Shown here: positions 22,802 through 34,700 of the stretch, piece after piece
Layout: each line of letters starts with the position of its first letter
Position numbering within the stretch: position 1 is the first letter of the stretch
From: Monoraphidium neglectum
Lineage: Eukaryota > Chlorophyta > Chlorophyceae > Sphaeropleales > Selenastraceae
Length of the DNA: 50,127 bases
Assembly (NCBI RefSeq): GCF_000611645.1
Contig: NW_014013575.1
Span: forward strand, 1 to 50,127
Direction of reading: 5' to 3'
Position numbers and translations under genes: made by a program
The notes under the pieces: generated by a model
Told to the model about the DNA's origin: nothing
Seen by the model: only the letters and a program-made list of their open reading frames with translations
Database searches by the model: none

Positions 22802-25800
22802 CGCATGCGCGTGCGGGCACGATCGTGTGTCAGGGAAAGAATGGCGCGTGATGCCATAGTGCGCCACTCGTTGAGCCCTAATTGTTTCCCTCGCATTGGC
22901 CCGACAGTGATGGAGAGCCGAGACCCCCACGCGGGGCTGTTTGGAGCTATCCTCGTCACCTCCAAGGCCCTCGCCAACGACGACGCCTCCCCCAAGGACG
23001 TGGACAGGTGAGATCACCCTGCTTGCTGTTGGGGAATGCAAACATTCATAAGGGCCTGCCATCGTTCATGCCTCTCACTTGTTTGCCGCTTACACTGCAA
23101 CCACAGCATGTGCGATGTTGCTTGGCAGACATGCACACTGAAAGCACCCGCTGTTGTGACCTTCCTACCGTTTGTGGCCATGATCCCTGGCGCGCGCCTC
23201 CACTACCCTCACCCCCACCAAAAGGGAGTTCATCCTATCGTTCTCCATCCTGGATGAGAGCCACTCATTCATGCTGCAGCAGAACCTTGAGAAGTACCTG
23301 CCCAAGGTGATTTGTGTGTTTACATTTGCCTGCGTGCATGCGTGTTCGTGCGTGCTCATGCACGCATGCGTACCAGTTCTTCAGCTTTCGTGTGCCCGCA
23401 CGGCAAGTCAGCAGTAGTGGCGTATGTGTGCGTGCGCACACACGCACATGGGCGTGCGCATTCACAAGCATGCATCTTGGAATCGGGAGCCGTGTGGGCT
23501 TTCCACAGACCACTCCATTGAGGGCCCCTTGTGTGTGGCACACACACATTTCAGGACCCTGATGATGCTCAATGATTGATAAATTGTGGCCCCTTCTTGC
23601 CCAAACAGGTTGCGGCAGACTCCAAAGCAATGGCCCAGCTGGTTTCGGACCCTGCTTTTGTTGAATCCAGCAGCAAGCACACCATCAACGGGTGAGCTGC
23701 ACAGCCCCTGTCAGAAACCAACGGGCACCGTTGCGTATGTTGCGGATTCCCAAAGCGCGCATGGAGCTGAGGCTCTGCGTCCGCTGTCTGCGTCAATGAC
23801 CCCGCATCCTTCTCTCACATCTTCCCAGGTATCTGTACTGTAACCTCCCGGGCTTTGAATTCGAACAGGCAGTCCCGACCCGCGTATACTTCCTGTCGCT
23901 GGGGGGCTCGAAGGACATACACACGCCCCTCACGGCAGAAGGGGGCATCTACCTGGATGGGCAGCGCCGCCAAGCCGTGAAGCTGCTGCCTGGTGCAATG
24001 CTCACCACGGATATCTCGTAAGCACAGGGGCGGAGGTCGCACCACCGGCGGTTCATGAAAGATCCCGAGAGGTCTAAGAGCGTTCCGCTGCACGTGCTCC
24101 CTTCCACTCCGTGCCTACACTTGTGCTGTCCCCCTGCATGCACCCGTGCGGCAGGGCGGCAGGGGAGCTCGCGCTGATGTGCTCCATGCTGCTGCTGTCT
24201 GACAGACTGTTGAGCAGCCAGCTCGCTCGCCTCGTTTGGATCATTCCGCAGGCCCATGGTCCCTGGCCACGGCCTGCTGCAATGCGCTGTGTATGATCAC
24301 CTGAGCGCCGGCATGAGCGCGATCTTCACGGTGAGATGCTCGACCGGTTGGCTGGTTTCGTGCCCATGGCATGAGTATGTGCGCATATCTTCGTCAGCAA
24401 GGAGCCGTCTCAACCGTCGAGGGGCGCGGCACAGCGCCGCTCAGCGCCGCTCTGTGCACCTCCGTCTACGTTCGTCATCATGCGCGATTTCCAACCCAAC
24501 TACCCACCCACTCACGGGTGGGTAGGTTGACAACCTTACCAATCGGTCGACACACAAACGAACGCCCAACCGCCAATCAACAAACAACAGGTCAAGCAGC
24601 AGGTCAAGATTGCTCCGCGCTCGAACGCCCCAATCCGCTCATACTACATCGCTGCCGAGCCCGTTGACTGGGATTATGCGCCACTTGGGCTGGACGGCTG
24701 CACTGGCAGGCCTTGGGCCGACAACCAAAAGGTGAACTGGGCACGCTTTGACAACCTAGACAGCCTTGCAAATCCCATTACACACCTCTAGCGGCATGCA
24801 ATCATGCCAATTAGCATCATCGCACTTCACCCTCCCACCACGGCAACTGCAATGTTTTGTCAAATTATTGCAACTGACACAACCACCAGCAGCATCACCA
24901 CCACAACGTTAAATCAGCATGCTTACCAACGTGCCACCACCAAATCCACAAAACCAGGTGTTTGTTGAGACAAACGAGGGCACCCTAGGCAGCAAGTACC
25001 GCAAAGCAGTGTTCCGCGGCTACACCGACGCAACCTTCAAGACCCCTGCCCCGCGCGAGGAGCTCTTCGGCATCCTCGGACCCACCATCAGGGCTGAGCC
25101 TGGGGACAAGATCATGGTGCACTTCCTCAACCGCCTTCCATTCAGCGCCAGCCTTCAGGTGTGTGGGGGTTATTGGTGAATTCCGGCTTGGCCACATTCA
25201 CCCTGGTAGGCACCTATGTGCTGGTTCTGGAGGCTGGTGACCCGATGCCATACCTTTGCTATGTTGTCAACAGACGAGTGCGTTTTTGCACGTTTTTCCC
25301 TCCACCCAAGCCCCTTGCGCAACGCCAGCAATTGTGCATCTGCTCCCCACACCAATCACAACCGTCGCAGCCCTTCGGCGGCCTGATCCCTTTGGGAAAC
25401 ACCAGCGCCTACCAGCAGCTCAACACAGGCGACGGGCAAGCCTTGACACTTGCCACTGCGCAGCGTGCCGGGCAAAAAGCCATTCCCTTTTTTAAACCTA
25501 CCGCCAACAGCTCTGCCGTTGCACAGCCTGCCGCCGGCCGCCGCCTGCTCGGCGCGCCGGCCGCCGCGGCTGCAACGGTGGCCGACATTGAGGCCCAGCC
25601 GCGCAGCGTCAGCAAGAAGGCCACGCCAGCGCAGGCCGAGGCGGAGGCCGCCACCCCCCAGGCGGTCGAGAACCTCTACTCCCTGGGCGCTGTGGCGCCG
25701 GGCGCTTCCGTTCGCTACGAGTGGTACGTGCCCGACGCCGCGGCCCCCGGCCCTGGGGACGGCGACGCTGTGGCGTACGCCTATGTCTCGGGAGTTGACC

Positions 25801-26866
25801 AGATCAAGCACACCAACGCGGGGCTGGTTGGGGCGGTGGTGGTCTACAAGAAGGGCGGCCTTGGGAAGGACGGCGGCAATGCCACCCATGGCGGCGGGGG
25901 CGTGCGCGAGCTGCCGTTGCTGTTCAACATTCAAGATGAGATGCTGTCGAAGTTCTTCGAGTTCAACTTGGCAAGGCAGCAGAGTGGCAGCAAAGTTCCA
26001 CTTGACAAGAAGGTGCACGCTTTGTTATGCGCATACTCGTTCAAAAGGCTTCAAACCCGGCTAAAGCATAACACGTGGCAAGGGATGCTTCCTTCGCTCC
26101 TGCAACCGTGCCTTTCTGGGGGTGCTGGTGACGTGTTGAGCAACCGCTCCCAGGATGGCAGCCGCTTATCTGATTCTCAGCCTTGCGCGCTCGGAAACCC
26201 TACCTCGTTCTCCACCAAACTCCCCTCAGGCCACCACGTTCCAGGAGTCCAACATGATGCACTCCATCAACGGCTTTGTCTACTGCAACGGCCCCACGCT
26301 GAAGATGCGTTCGGGGGAGACGCTGCGCGTAATTGTGATGGGCTTTGGCAACGAGGTGGACATGCACTCAGCTGTCTTCCAGGGGCAAATCGTCCACAAA
26401 GACCGTGAGTACCAGCACGCTGTTGTTGCCTTTTTGGAGGGCAATTATCAGAGAAATGCGCTGATAGCAGCCACTCAACGCCGTCGCATCGTCTGCCCGT
26501 CGCGACTTCCCAAGGGGTCTGTCCCCGTCAGTCCTCATGGACATTGTTGTCATTGATTGCTCTCAAGCAGGGTTTGTTCCCCAAACCCACTCCGAAGCCA
26601 CGCTTTCAGAAATTACCCTTGTACCCCAGTCCACAAACCCAAGCAACCCTCAGCCCATCAGTGACCCGTGACACCCCACACCAAAACCCCTCCCTTGCAC
26701 CCTCCCGAACGCCCCCAAAGGTGCGAGCCTGTACTCAGTGGGCGTCATGCCAGCCACAACGCACGTGGTTGACTTAACTGCAGGCGACCCCGGGACTTGG
26801 GACGTGTACTGCAATATTCTCGACCACATCGAGGCCGGCATGAAGATCCGCGCTGTTGTTCGCTGA
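17249..26866 (+). CDS. FOX1-like: Multicopper ferroxidase B (ceruloplasmin/FOX1-like)
   Basis: Paralog of ferroxidase A, 1190 residues. There are 22 exons: 17249-17659, 17982-18027, 18307-18448, 18797-18995, 19361-19530, 19805-19907, 20463-20621, 20880-20960, 21499-21615, 21866-22052, 22331-22383, 22586-22652, 22908-23007, 23225-23306, 23609-23691, 23829-24017, 24252-24330, 24591-24731, 24958-25158, 25371-26012, 26230-26404, 26721-26866 (3573 nt, phases agree). The start is ATG at 17249 (MRDMEKIPPGK); a second ATG follows at 17258. The anchor helix spans about residues 25-49, then six cupredoxin domains. Trinuclear ligands: H341/H343 and H381/H383 (domain 2), H518/H520 and H576/H578 (domain 3). 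Type-1 sites: H338/C382/H387/M392, H698/C741/H746/M751, H1130/C1173/H1178/M1183. Exon 20 is 120 nt longer than in A, an Ala-rich linker between domains 5 and 6. Exon 13 encodes the same peptide in both copies, and exon 7 matches at 47 of 53 residues. TGTAA at 28252 is a distant possible poly(A) signal. Confidence 0.93.
18063..18095. repeat. (CAG)n microsatellite in ferroxidase B intron 2
   Basis: About 11 CAG units, then GCAGCG variants, lie some 35 bp after the exon 2 donor (18027). They are non-coding. Confidence 0.9.
18596..18655. repeat. (GT)n microsatellite in ferroxidase B intron 3
   Basis: A nearly pure GT tract in the intron between exons 3 and 4 (18449-18796). Confidence 0.9.
18996..18997 (+). 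other. GC-AG intron donor, ferroxidase B exon 4
   Basis: CTGCAG|GCGAGC follows DREVFLMLQ, and the intron ends GCCGCCAG before GTGTTCAACGAG at 19361. The exon is 199 nt in both paralogs, and the GC donor sits at the same codon as in gene A. Confidence 0.8.
19030..19084. repeat. (GT)n microsatellite in ferroxidase B intron 4
   Basis: A pure GT tract about 35 bp after the GC donor of exon 4, on the sense strand. Confidence 0.9.
19960..20009. repeat. (GT)n microsatellite in ferroxidase B intron 6
   Basis: A GT tract near the 5' end of the intron between exons 6 and 7, followed by degenerate TGTGCG/TGCATG sequence to about 20190. Confidence 0.9.
21358..21432. repeat. (CA)n microsatellite in ferroxidase B intron 8
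   Basis: A long pure CA tract in the intron between exons 8 and 9, preceded from about 21138 by interrupted CA sequence. Intron 8 of gene A also has GT/CA sequence (about 12300-12390), there GT-rich on the plus strand. Confidence 0.9.
22752..22798. repeat. (GT)n microsatellite in ferroxidase B intron 12
   Basis: A GT tract in the intron between exons 12 and 13 (22653-22907). Confidence 0.9.
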
Positions 26867-28729
26867 TGAGCACCGCCCCCAGTTGGCCGCGCAGCAGCCG
26901 CCGCATGGAGGCGCCATGCCCGCAGCGGCTGGGGTGGCCTTGTCCTTGCGCACACACAGAAGGTTGCGTCGCCAACTAGTGCGCACTGCAAGTTCAGGCA
27001 TGCAGAATACGCAATGCACAGGATACATTCATTGCTTGCTTTCTCCTGATCAGCTAACCCAGACCATTACCCTCCATAGTTGTCGCGATGCATCCAGCCT
27101 TGTGCGGAGCCCCTTAGACGCCCCGCCCTTTGGGGTCCAACCCGAGAGGCGACCGTTGAGGTTTGGTGCCAGTCTGCTCTGCGTACGCAAGGGCATCTTG
27201 GTGCAAAAGTGAGAGTCTAGCGTATCATCAAATCGACGACCAAGCATGCTTGGCCCTGCCTTGCATACACGCGGCACGGCCGATTCAGAACCTGAGTGAG
27301 AAACCGGCAGTGTAGCGCTGCTTGAACACTTCGCATCCCAGCTTTGTTAAGCTCGCGGCCTTTTGCCCTCCCCCCGCACCCTGCATATTTTCAAACCATC
27401 CCTCTTCAATCCCTGAGAACCCACTTGATTGCAATCAGCGCCCATTTCATAGGGGCCGCCACAGGGCGTGCAGTGCTATCGGGTATCGGCGCCCCGACTC
27501 AGTCACGTTTCCACTGTTTAGGGGTGTGTCGGCTGAGGCTGTTTGTGTGGGATGGCTGCTGGAACATCGTGCGGTGCAAGCAATGGCGGTGCCACTGCGC
27601 AAGGGTTGCACGTGGCCGCGGAGGTCCACGGAGCACATCCAACGATGCACTTGCTCACGAGCGTGCGTGCAGGACGCACACAGATTACGCTTGCACACAT
27701 GCTTGCCCACATGTGCGTGTGCTTACACACACACACACACACACACGCACGCATGCGCGCGCACACACATGCGCCCTCACCACACATCCTCACCTACTTG
27801 GGAGCGTGCGCCTGACAGGGCAGCGTTCCGCCGGCACTCAATTCCACGGCGCGTCCTTGTTGGCAATTAGCTGCGGCAGTGCAGCCTTTAGCGCCACCTC
27901 AATCCTTGCTATGACGGCTCGCTCGAAATCATGCTGGACATCCGACGGTCATTGGCGGCCTTGGCGGCGATCAATCAATCCCCGCTCACATCAGTCACAC
28001 GGCCTGCGTCCCCGTGAGCCCTGCGATACTGCGAATCCGATGGCGCGCGGTCACGCATGCCGGGTACCAACGACGCATGTGAGACTGCATCCTGCCGCCG
28101 CTGTGCAAACCACCCAGATTCAAGGCTGCCATGCCGCCTGCCTGGCACAAGTGTGCACGATGCACCCCGCATGCTGTGTCGACTCGTATATTTCTTGTTG
28201 GTACGAGTCCTTATCAGTCAAGCATCTATCTGTGCATGTCCACATCATCTGTGTAAACTGCGACCAGTCCGTGATAAAATGTGTGTGTTTGATTATGGTG
28301 TGCCAAGCATGGGGAAATGGACTCGTGCCAGCGGAGGAAGTGGGGCGTTGGCAGCACGGCTGCCATGGCCAGGCTTCTACACCACTAGCAGGAATTGATA
28401 GCCGTGTCACGCCGCCATGTGCGTGATAACATCCTAAGTCAAAGCTCTACCGCATGATGCGGCCCAGGCGCTGGGCACCTGGTGCAACGGTCGACAGCGG
28501 TTGACCGCACACCATGTCCCTCGCTGTGCGATCTGATCGAGCCCATCAACTTCACCGTCAGTGCCTGCCACGCTCAAACTCGGATGAGTTTACTGAACGT
28601 TCTCACAGCCAAAAAACGGTACCGTAAAGCAGCGCAGCAGGGTCTACACGGAACATCACTCACGCGGGGGCGCTGGCGTGCTTGAGAAAGGAGACGCGTT
28701 GAAACCAAAAAGCTGTTTCCAGCAATTTG
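26867..28729. other. Intergenic: ferroxidase B 3' UTR and PDI-like gene promoter
   Basis: No convincing gene is seen here. A CA tract is at 27725-27747, and TGTAA at 28252-28256 is the only candidate plus-strand poly(A) signal I found. Open frames in this stretch are interrupted by the CA repeat or lack ordered protein sequence. Confidence 0.5.
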
Positions 28730-31700
28730 ATGGGACCGCCACAACGGCGATCACCACCGCTGCTGTGGGCGGCGCAAGTCGGCGCGCCTCTCCTTGCGAT
28801 GCTGCTTCTGCTGCTGCTGCTGCTTGCCGCACCTGCAACGGCGCTGTACACAGCGGATGATGATATACTGCTGCTTGAAGACGGCAAGGATTCCCTCAAC
28901 AAGGCGCTGCTCTCGTCGCACGGCGCCGGCCTGGTGAGGAGAGGCCAGCCCAGCGCGGCAACTTCTAGACAAGCGGCCGATGGGCGGCGCAGTGCGCCCG
29001 TCCATACGGCCCCTGCCTAGGGTCTGCGTCAACGTGCCTGACGTGTATGCAGATATTGCCTCACGGCTTGGCCCCACGTATACGCCGCCGCCTTGCAGCC
29101 ATGCGTTAGCCCCCGATCGACAAGCTGCAGGAGCCGCTGGCGCGCAGCGCCCCTTCGGGGCACCGCCCCGCCGCTGGTTCCGCAGCCGGGGCCTCCTATG
29201 TAGGCGGGATCCCGCTGTGACATCACCCCTCTGGCGACTACCAGATTATTAAAACCTTGCAACGGAATCCCCGCCCCTTCCCAGGTGGAGTTTTTCACAC
29301 CCTCATGCCCCCACTGCGCGGCGCTGGCCCCCGAGGTCAAGAAGGTGGCCTCAAACCTTAAGGTGCGGCCGCTGGGGCTAACGCACAGCCTTTGGCGACA
29401 CCCTTGCTTTGCATCCGCGGTTGGTCGTGTGATCAGGCTCCACCCGGAAGCGCCGTCGCCGCCAAGCGCCAAAACAAACCGGCGAGCCAGAGAACGCCGG
29501 CACCGTGCTGTGCGCCGTCAAGGCCGCGATGCCGACGCTACATGCAACGCCCCGCGCAACGCTCATCAAAAGCGGACGCCCTGCGCTTTCTGCAAGCCCT
29601 GCCGCCGCCGTTGACGCGGGTGCCGCCCCCGTCGCCTGCAGGGCATCGCGACCGTCGCGGCGGTGGACTGCAGCCAGCCAGCGGGCCGGAAGCTCTGCGA
29701 CTCGTTTGGCGTCCGTGGGTACCCCACACTCAAACTATTCGCGCCTGACCTGAAGCCCAACCCATACACAGGAGAGGGCATGAAGGACATGCAGGATTAC
29801 AAAGGTGAGGGCCATTGCTGGGGCCGAGTTCGAATCGCCTTCCAAGGGGTGCAGTGCTTCTGCCACTCCAGCTTTGCCTCCAGGAGAGTGCCGTGTGCTT
29901 GGGCCAATCCCAAATTGGCTGTGGGTGGGAGAGCAGGTGGTGGGTGGGTGGGAGTGGTGCAGTGATGCGGGCCCACCGGGACCAATGGCGTGACGGGGTG
30001 CGGGGTGCGCATGCTTCGAAGGCCTCAGGGGAGGGGCTGACTGTGGCAGCGTTTCGACGGAGGATAGGGGCGGGGCGTGCATGGGTCCCTGTGTGGCTGT
30101 GGCATCGGGGGCTGATGGCGCGCCACGGCTGAGGACCGCGGCTCGGGGTCGGTTGAGGCAGGGCTGTGGGGGTGGGGCCGTTTCTGCTGGGGCTCGGGCC
30201 CGTTGACGGGAAGGTGCGTGCCGATGGTGGACAATTGTAGGTTACTGTATAGGAATCTGGGAGATGCACACCGTGCTCAGCACGCCTACAATCTAGTGTG
30301 GCATATTGGCCGAGCTTTGTGCAAGCCTGCGCACCCGTCCTCACCCCGCCCGACCCCACCCCGCCTGCCCCTTTTCGCCGCCCCGCAGGCGAGTCCGGCG
30401 CGCGCGCCATCGCCGCGGCGGTGACCGCCCTCCTCCACGACCGGCGCATATCGCATGTCGCGTCTGCCGCAGAGCTGGCGGCGTTCGCGCCTGCCCTGTC
30501 TAGCAAGGCCCCCGCCAGCGGCCCCGCCGACGGCATGGCGGCCGATGGAGCACTGGCCAATGGGCCAGCGAGCGACGCGTCCTTGGCGCGTGTCCTGCTG
30601 TTCACGGATAAGGAGAAGACAACAGTCCTCTACAAGGCGCTGTCAATTGCCTACGCGGGGCGCCTGCGGTTCGGTCAGGCGCTCAAGGGCGAGGGCGGCG
30701 CGGGCGCGGCGGCGGAGCGGCTGGGGGTGCAGGAGTACCCGACTCTGGTGGTGATCAAGGTGTGCGGTGACACTTTGCAGCTTGTGGGTCGGGCATGTGT
30801 AGGAGGAGTGGTGCGTCAGCGAGCGTGAGAGCGGGTGCGTGCTTGTTGGTCTGCAGCAAACGCCGTTGGATGAGTGGGTCGGTTCGAATTCCTCAAGCTG
30901 TGGCTGGAGCGTTTCGCATGCCTGCTTGGTTCCATCCCTGCGGGGTTTGGTGGGGTTGTTGTTGCGTCCCCTGTTGCTTGTACATTTTGCCGTGGCCCCT
31001 CCACGACCTGTGAGTTTGCTCGATCCATGATTCTGGACGGCCCTTGACAACCTTGCGATCCCCCTCTCATATTCACACACCACTCCGTCGCAGCCCGACG
31101 GCGCGCATGACACCTACACTGGCCCCTTGAAGGCCCTCCCCCTGCGCGCCTATCTCGACACCTTTGCTGCGGACAAGCCGGTCCCCGACGATGACGACGC
31201 GGGCGCCATCTCCTCTCGCGCCAATGGCTCCAAGTCCAAACAGGAAGAGGTTTTTGAGAAGATCTTTGCTGTGCCTGTGGAGCGGCTCTCGTCGGCAAAC
31301 CTGACAGCGCTCGACGAAGACGAGGCAATGTGGCTGCTGGCCGTGCACGCGGGCGGCAAGGAGGGTGCGCAACTGTGTGGCAGCTGCCCTGCTCACCCTG
31401 CCATGCCCTGACAGAACACTTTCCACGCTTCATCTGCTGTCCTACAAATAAAGTCATTATCACAACAGGTACTCGTGCGTTCTTTGCAAGTGATCCATTG
31501 CCATGTCCTGAACCGCCAGCCCTCCTTCTCGTGCTGCCGCATCCCCTGACAAAAGACCGCCGATAAAACGCCCCGCCCGTTCCAGATGGTGCGTGCCGGG
31601 AGCCCATTGCCGCCTTCGACGCCGCCGCCAAGGCCGCGCAGTCCGTGGTGCAATACGCAACCTTGGACGCGCTCGGCGCGTCCGAGGCAGACCGCCGCGC

Positions 31701-34700
31701 GCTGTCGGCGATGGGGGTCGACCTGAAGGCGCTCGAGGCAACGCCCTGCGAGCTGCAGGTGTGTGTTGGATTGCCACACGGGGGTTTGTGGTGAGGCGAC
31801 GCCCTGGGACCAGGGGGCGAGCGTGCGCCCCCAGTGAGACTTGGGCGTGGCAGTCCCTCACAGTGAACAGCGCGGCGGCGTGAGCTCACGTGTGGCGGCC
31901 TGTCGCGCCCTCACCCATGTATGCATGCAGGTTGTGCTGCTGCCACACGGCAAGGGTAAGGCTGACCTGGACGAGTACAAGAGGTGGGGCGGTTAACGGT
32001 GGTCGCTGGCGATTGACGGCGCTTGTTTGGCAGTCAGATCACGCTTGGTCTGAGGTTGCGCAGGCGGTCTACAGCCCCACAGCCGACGCCTGCAGCTACG
32101 TAGTTCAGATGAGGGATGAGGAACACCGGCTTGGAATCTTTGGAGCCGCCCCGAGGCCCTGATTGTCACACCATGCCTGTCACACCATGCAGCCACACGC
32201 TCCCTGCCATGCCCGCCGTCGTCCTGCCATTCATGCCGTTGTACCCCACATTGCGAATGCCGGCCAGGTGGGAGGGCGGGCTAGGTGACGCCAAGGCGCT
32301 GCAGGGCTGGCTGCTGGAGGACGTCCCGGACTCCACCATCATCCTGACCAGCGAGCAGGAGATGCAGATGTTCATACAGTGTGGGTGGCGCGGGTGGTGG
32401 GGGTGGTGCGAGTGGTGCGAGTGTTGCGGATGGTGCGGATAGTATGGGTGGTGCGGCTTGAGCGGTGGTGTGGGTCGTGCGGATGTTGCGAGTGGTGTGT
32501 GTGGGGTGTGTGGTGCAAGGAGTGCGGCTGGTGCAGCTGGTCCGGGTGTTCTCGCAGGTAGCTGGAAGCGGCCCCTCTCCGTGTCCAGAATGCGACACTG
32601 CTGTCTTGTGCGCTGGGAGCATTGCATATGCGCTGGCAGCGTCGCGGCACGCGCTTTTCGTGAGGGCAGGCAGCACAGCTGTTGGTTAGTGGGTCGCTGT
32701 CAACCCTCCACTGGCCAGTTGCGGCGCATCGCCGCAACGCATATTTGCAGCCGCACGCCCGCTGGCACGCTCGCCCTCCCACGCCCCTTTGCCGCTGCCA
32801 TCGCTCGTCCCCTTTGCGCAGCGCCGTCCCCCAAGAGCGACGGCAAGGCGTACGGCAAGGTGCTGCTCTTCGCGTCTAAAGGGGAGGTCCCGGGCATTTA
32901 CAAGGCCCTCGCCCTCAACACGGCGAGGGCCGGCCTGCGCTTCACGTTCGGGTGGATCCCGCCGGGCGAGAGCACGGCCGAGTTCTCGGCAAAGACTCGC
33001 AAGATGCTGCGGGTGCGAGCTCCTTGCAGGAAAAAAGGGAGACGAAGGGACTGGCACACTGGCGGGTGGTGCCGGCCCCTGTGGCGCAGCCGGAGGGCTG
33101 TCTGGGCGTGATGCAGCCGCCGCTGTGTCTCACCCACACCCACAGCTCGTCGCCTACCTGCACGACAATCCAGACCCCCAGCCACCCGCGTCTCCTTCCA
33201 TACACTCACCGCCTCGCGTGCACGCCTGCACACGCACGCCCTCGCGCGCGCAGCTACCGAGGGTCCCAGGCCTGGCGGCCGCAGTGCCCTACCTGGGGCC
33301 CAACGCCCCCAAGGGGCCCCCCGGCACCACCCCCCTCGGCTTTGAGCCCTTTGTGGGGTCCCTCAAGTACCAGCTCATGGCCGCCTGGCTCAAGAGCCTG
33401 GCCGTGATGTCGGGTGCGGGGATGGGGGTTTGCTGGGAGGGCAGCTCGACCGCCGCAGCCTGCTTGGCGGATGGGGGGATGTGGGCTACTGGTTGGCCGA
33501 ACCTGGGCTGCAACATGCCGGTCTTTGCTTTGCGGCTCTCTCAAGGAAGAATTTATGGTCTGCTGTACGACCGGGGTTGTGCGTTCTTGCCCCTTCCACC
33601 CCACTGCACCACCCCTTCTGGGGTCAGAACTGCCGGGCCTCGGTCCTGCACCCAGCCGCGGCCGCGGCCCAGCCCTCTACTCCCGCAGCACACGCCGACA
33701 GCGCCCTCCTCCTGCCACACACTCACAATCCCTGCCACTTCCCCGCACTCAGGCCTCTCTGATGCATCCCCCGGAGCGGCGGCCGCCACCTCCACCGCCG
33801 CCGGCGGCGCGGCCGTGGCCGTGGTGACCACTCAGCAGCAGCTGCAGGACGCGTGCTACGGCCGGGGCGCGCTGTGCGTGCTGGGCCTACTGGACGGCGC
33901 CAGCAAGGATCGGGAGGACCAAGAAAAGGCATTCGAGCAGGCTGTGGCGCAAGCGGCGGCGTCGCAGGTGAGTCCTGAGCAATAAGGGCTTGGGGGGGGG
34001 GGGAGCCCGCAGCAAGCCGCCTGACCGTGACCCCGTTTGCCCCTAGGAGCCAGGGTTTGTCCTCCGACAAAACAAGCACATCGACCGCAGCAGCGCAGCA
34101 GTCCCAGCCCAAAGGGGCCTCAGAGCGCTCGCAGCCTCGCCCTGATCTACGCATTCCCGCTCCGCCTCTGCCGTTGTGACGCGCCGCCCGGCCCCGTCTG
34201 CCGCCCGTCCACTCGCCCCTGCGGTCGATGCCGCAGGCGCCCGGCGTCGTGACCTTTGTCCGCCTGGACGGGTCCAGTCAGCGCGCCCTCCGCGAGGCCC
34301 TGGCCCTGCGGCGCGACGAGCTGCCCGCGCTCGCGGTGCTCAGCGCCAAGCGGCTGCGCTTCGCGCTCGCGCCGCCCGGGGCCGGGTTCGGGGCTGAGGC
34401 GGCGAAGGCGCTGCTGGAGGGGGTGCTTTCGGGGAAGCTGCCCACTCAGCCGCTGCAGGTGCGCTGAGGTTGATCGTTGGGCTGTGCATGCGGGCTGCAA
34501 TGCTGTCAGTCAGACTTGACAAACGTTTGTTAAGTGTTGACTTCTGTCGGCGGCGTCAGTCGCAAAGGACAAAAATCGTGTCAGTGCAGTGTGCACAGCA
34601 GCCTACTGCTTGATACCCCCTCTCTGTGGATCTTATCACTCTGCCTTACTGTTGATGCGGGGGGCGCCGCCACCGCCTGGCAGGAGCTGCCCCGATTCGT

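Noticed and set aside
29829..29840. GAGTTCGAATC, resembling a tRNA B box
   Set aside because: No A box and no cloverleaf can be drawn around it; it lies in an intron of the PDI-like gene.
30881..30892. GGTTCGAATTC, resembling a tRNA B box
   Set aside because: Flanking arms do not pair into an acceptor stem and no A box is at the right distance; also intronic.
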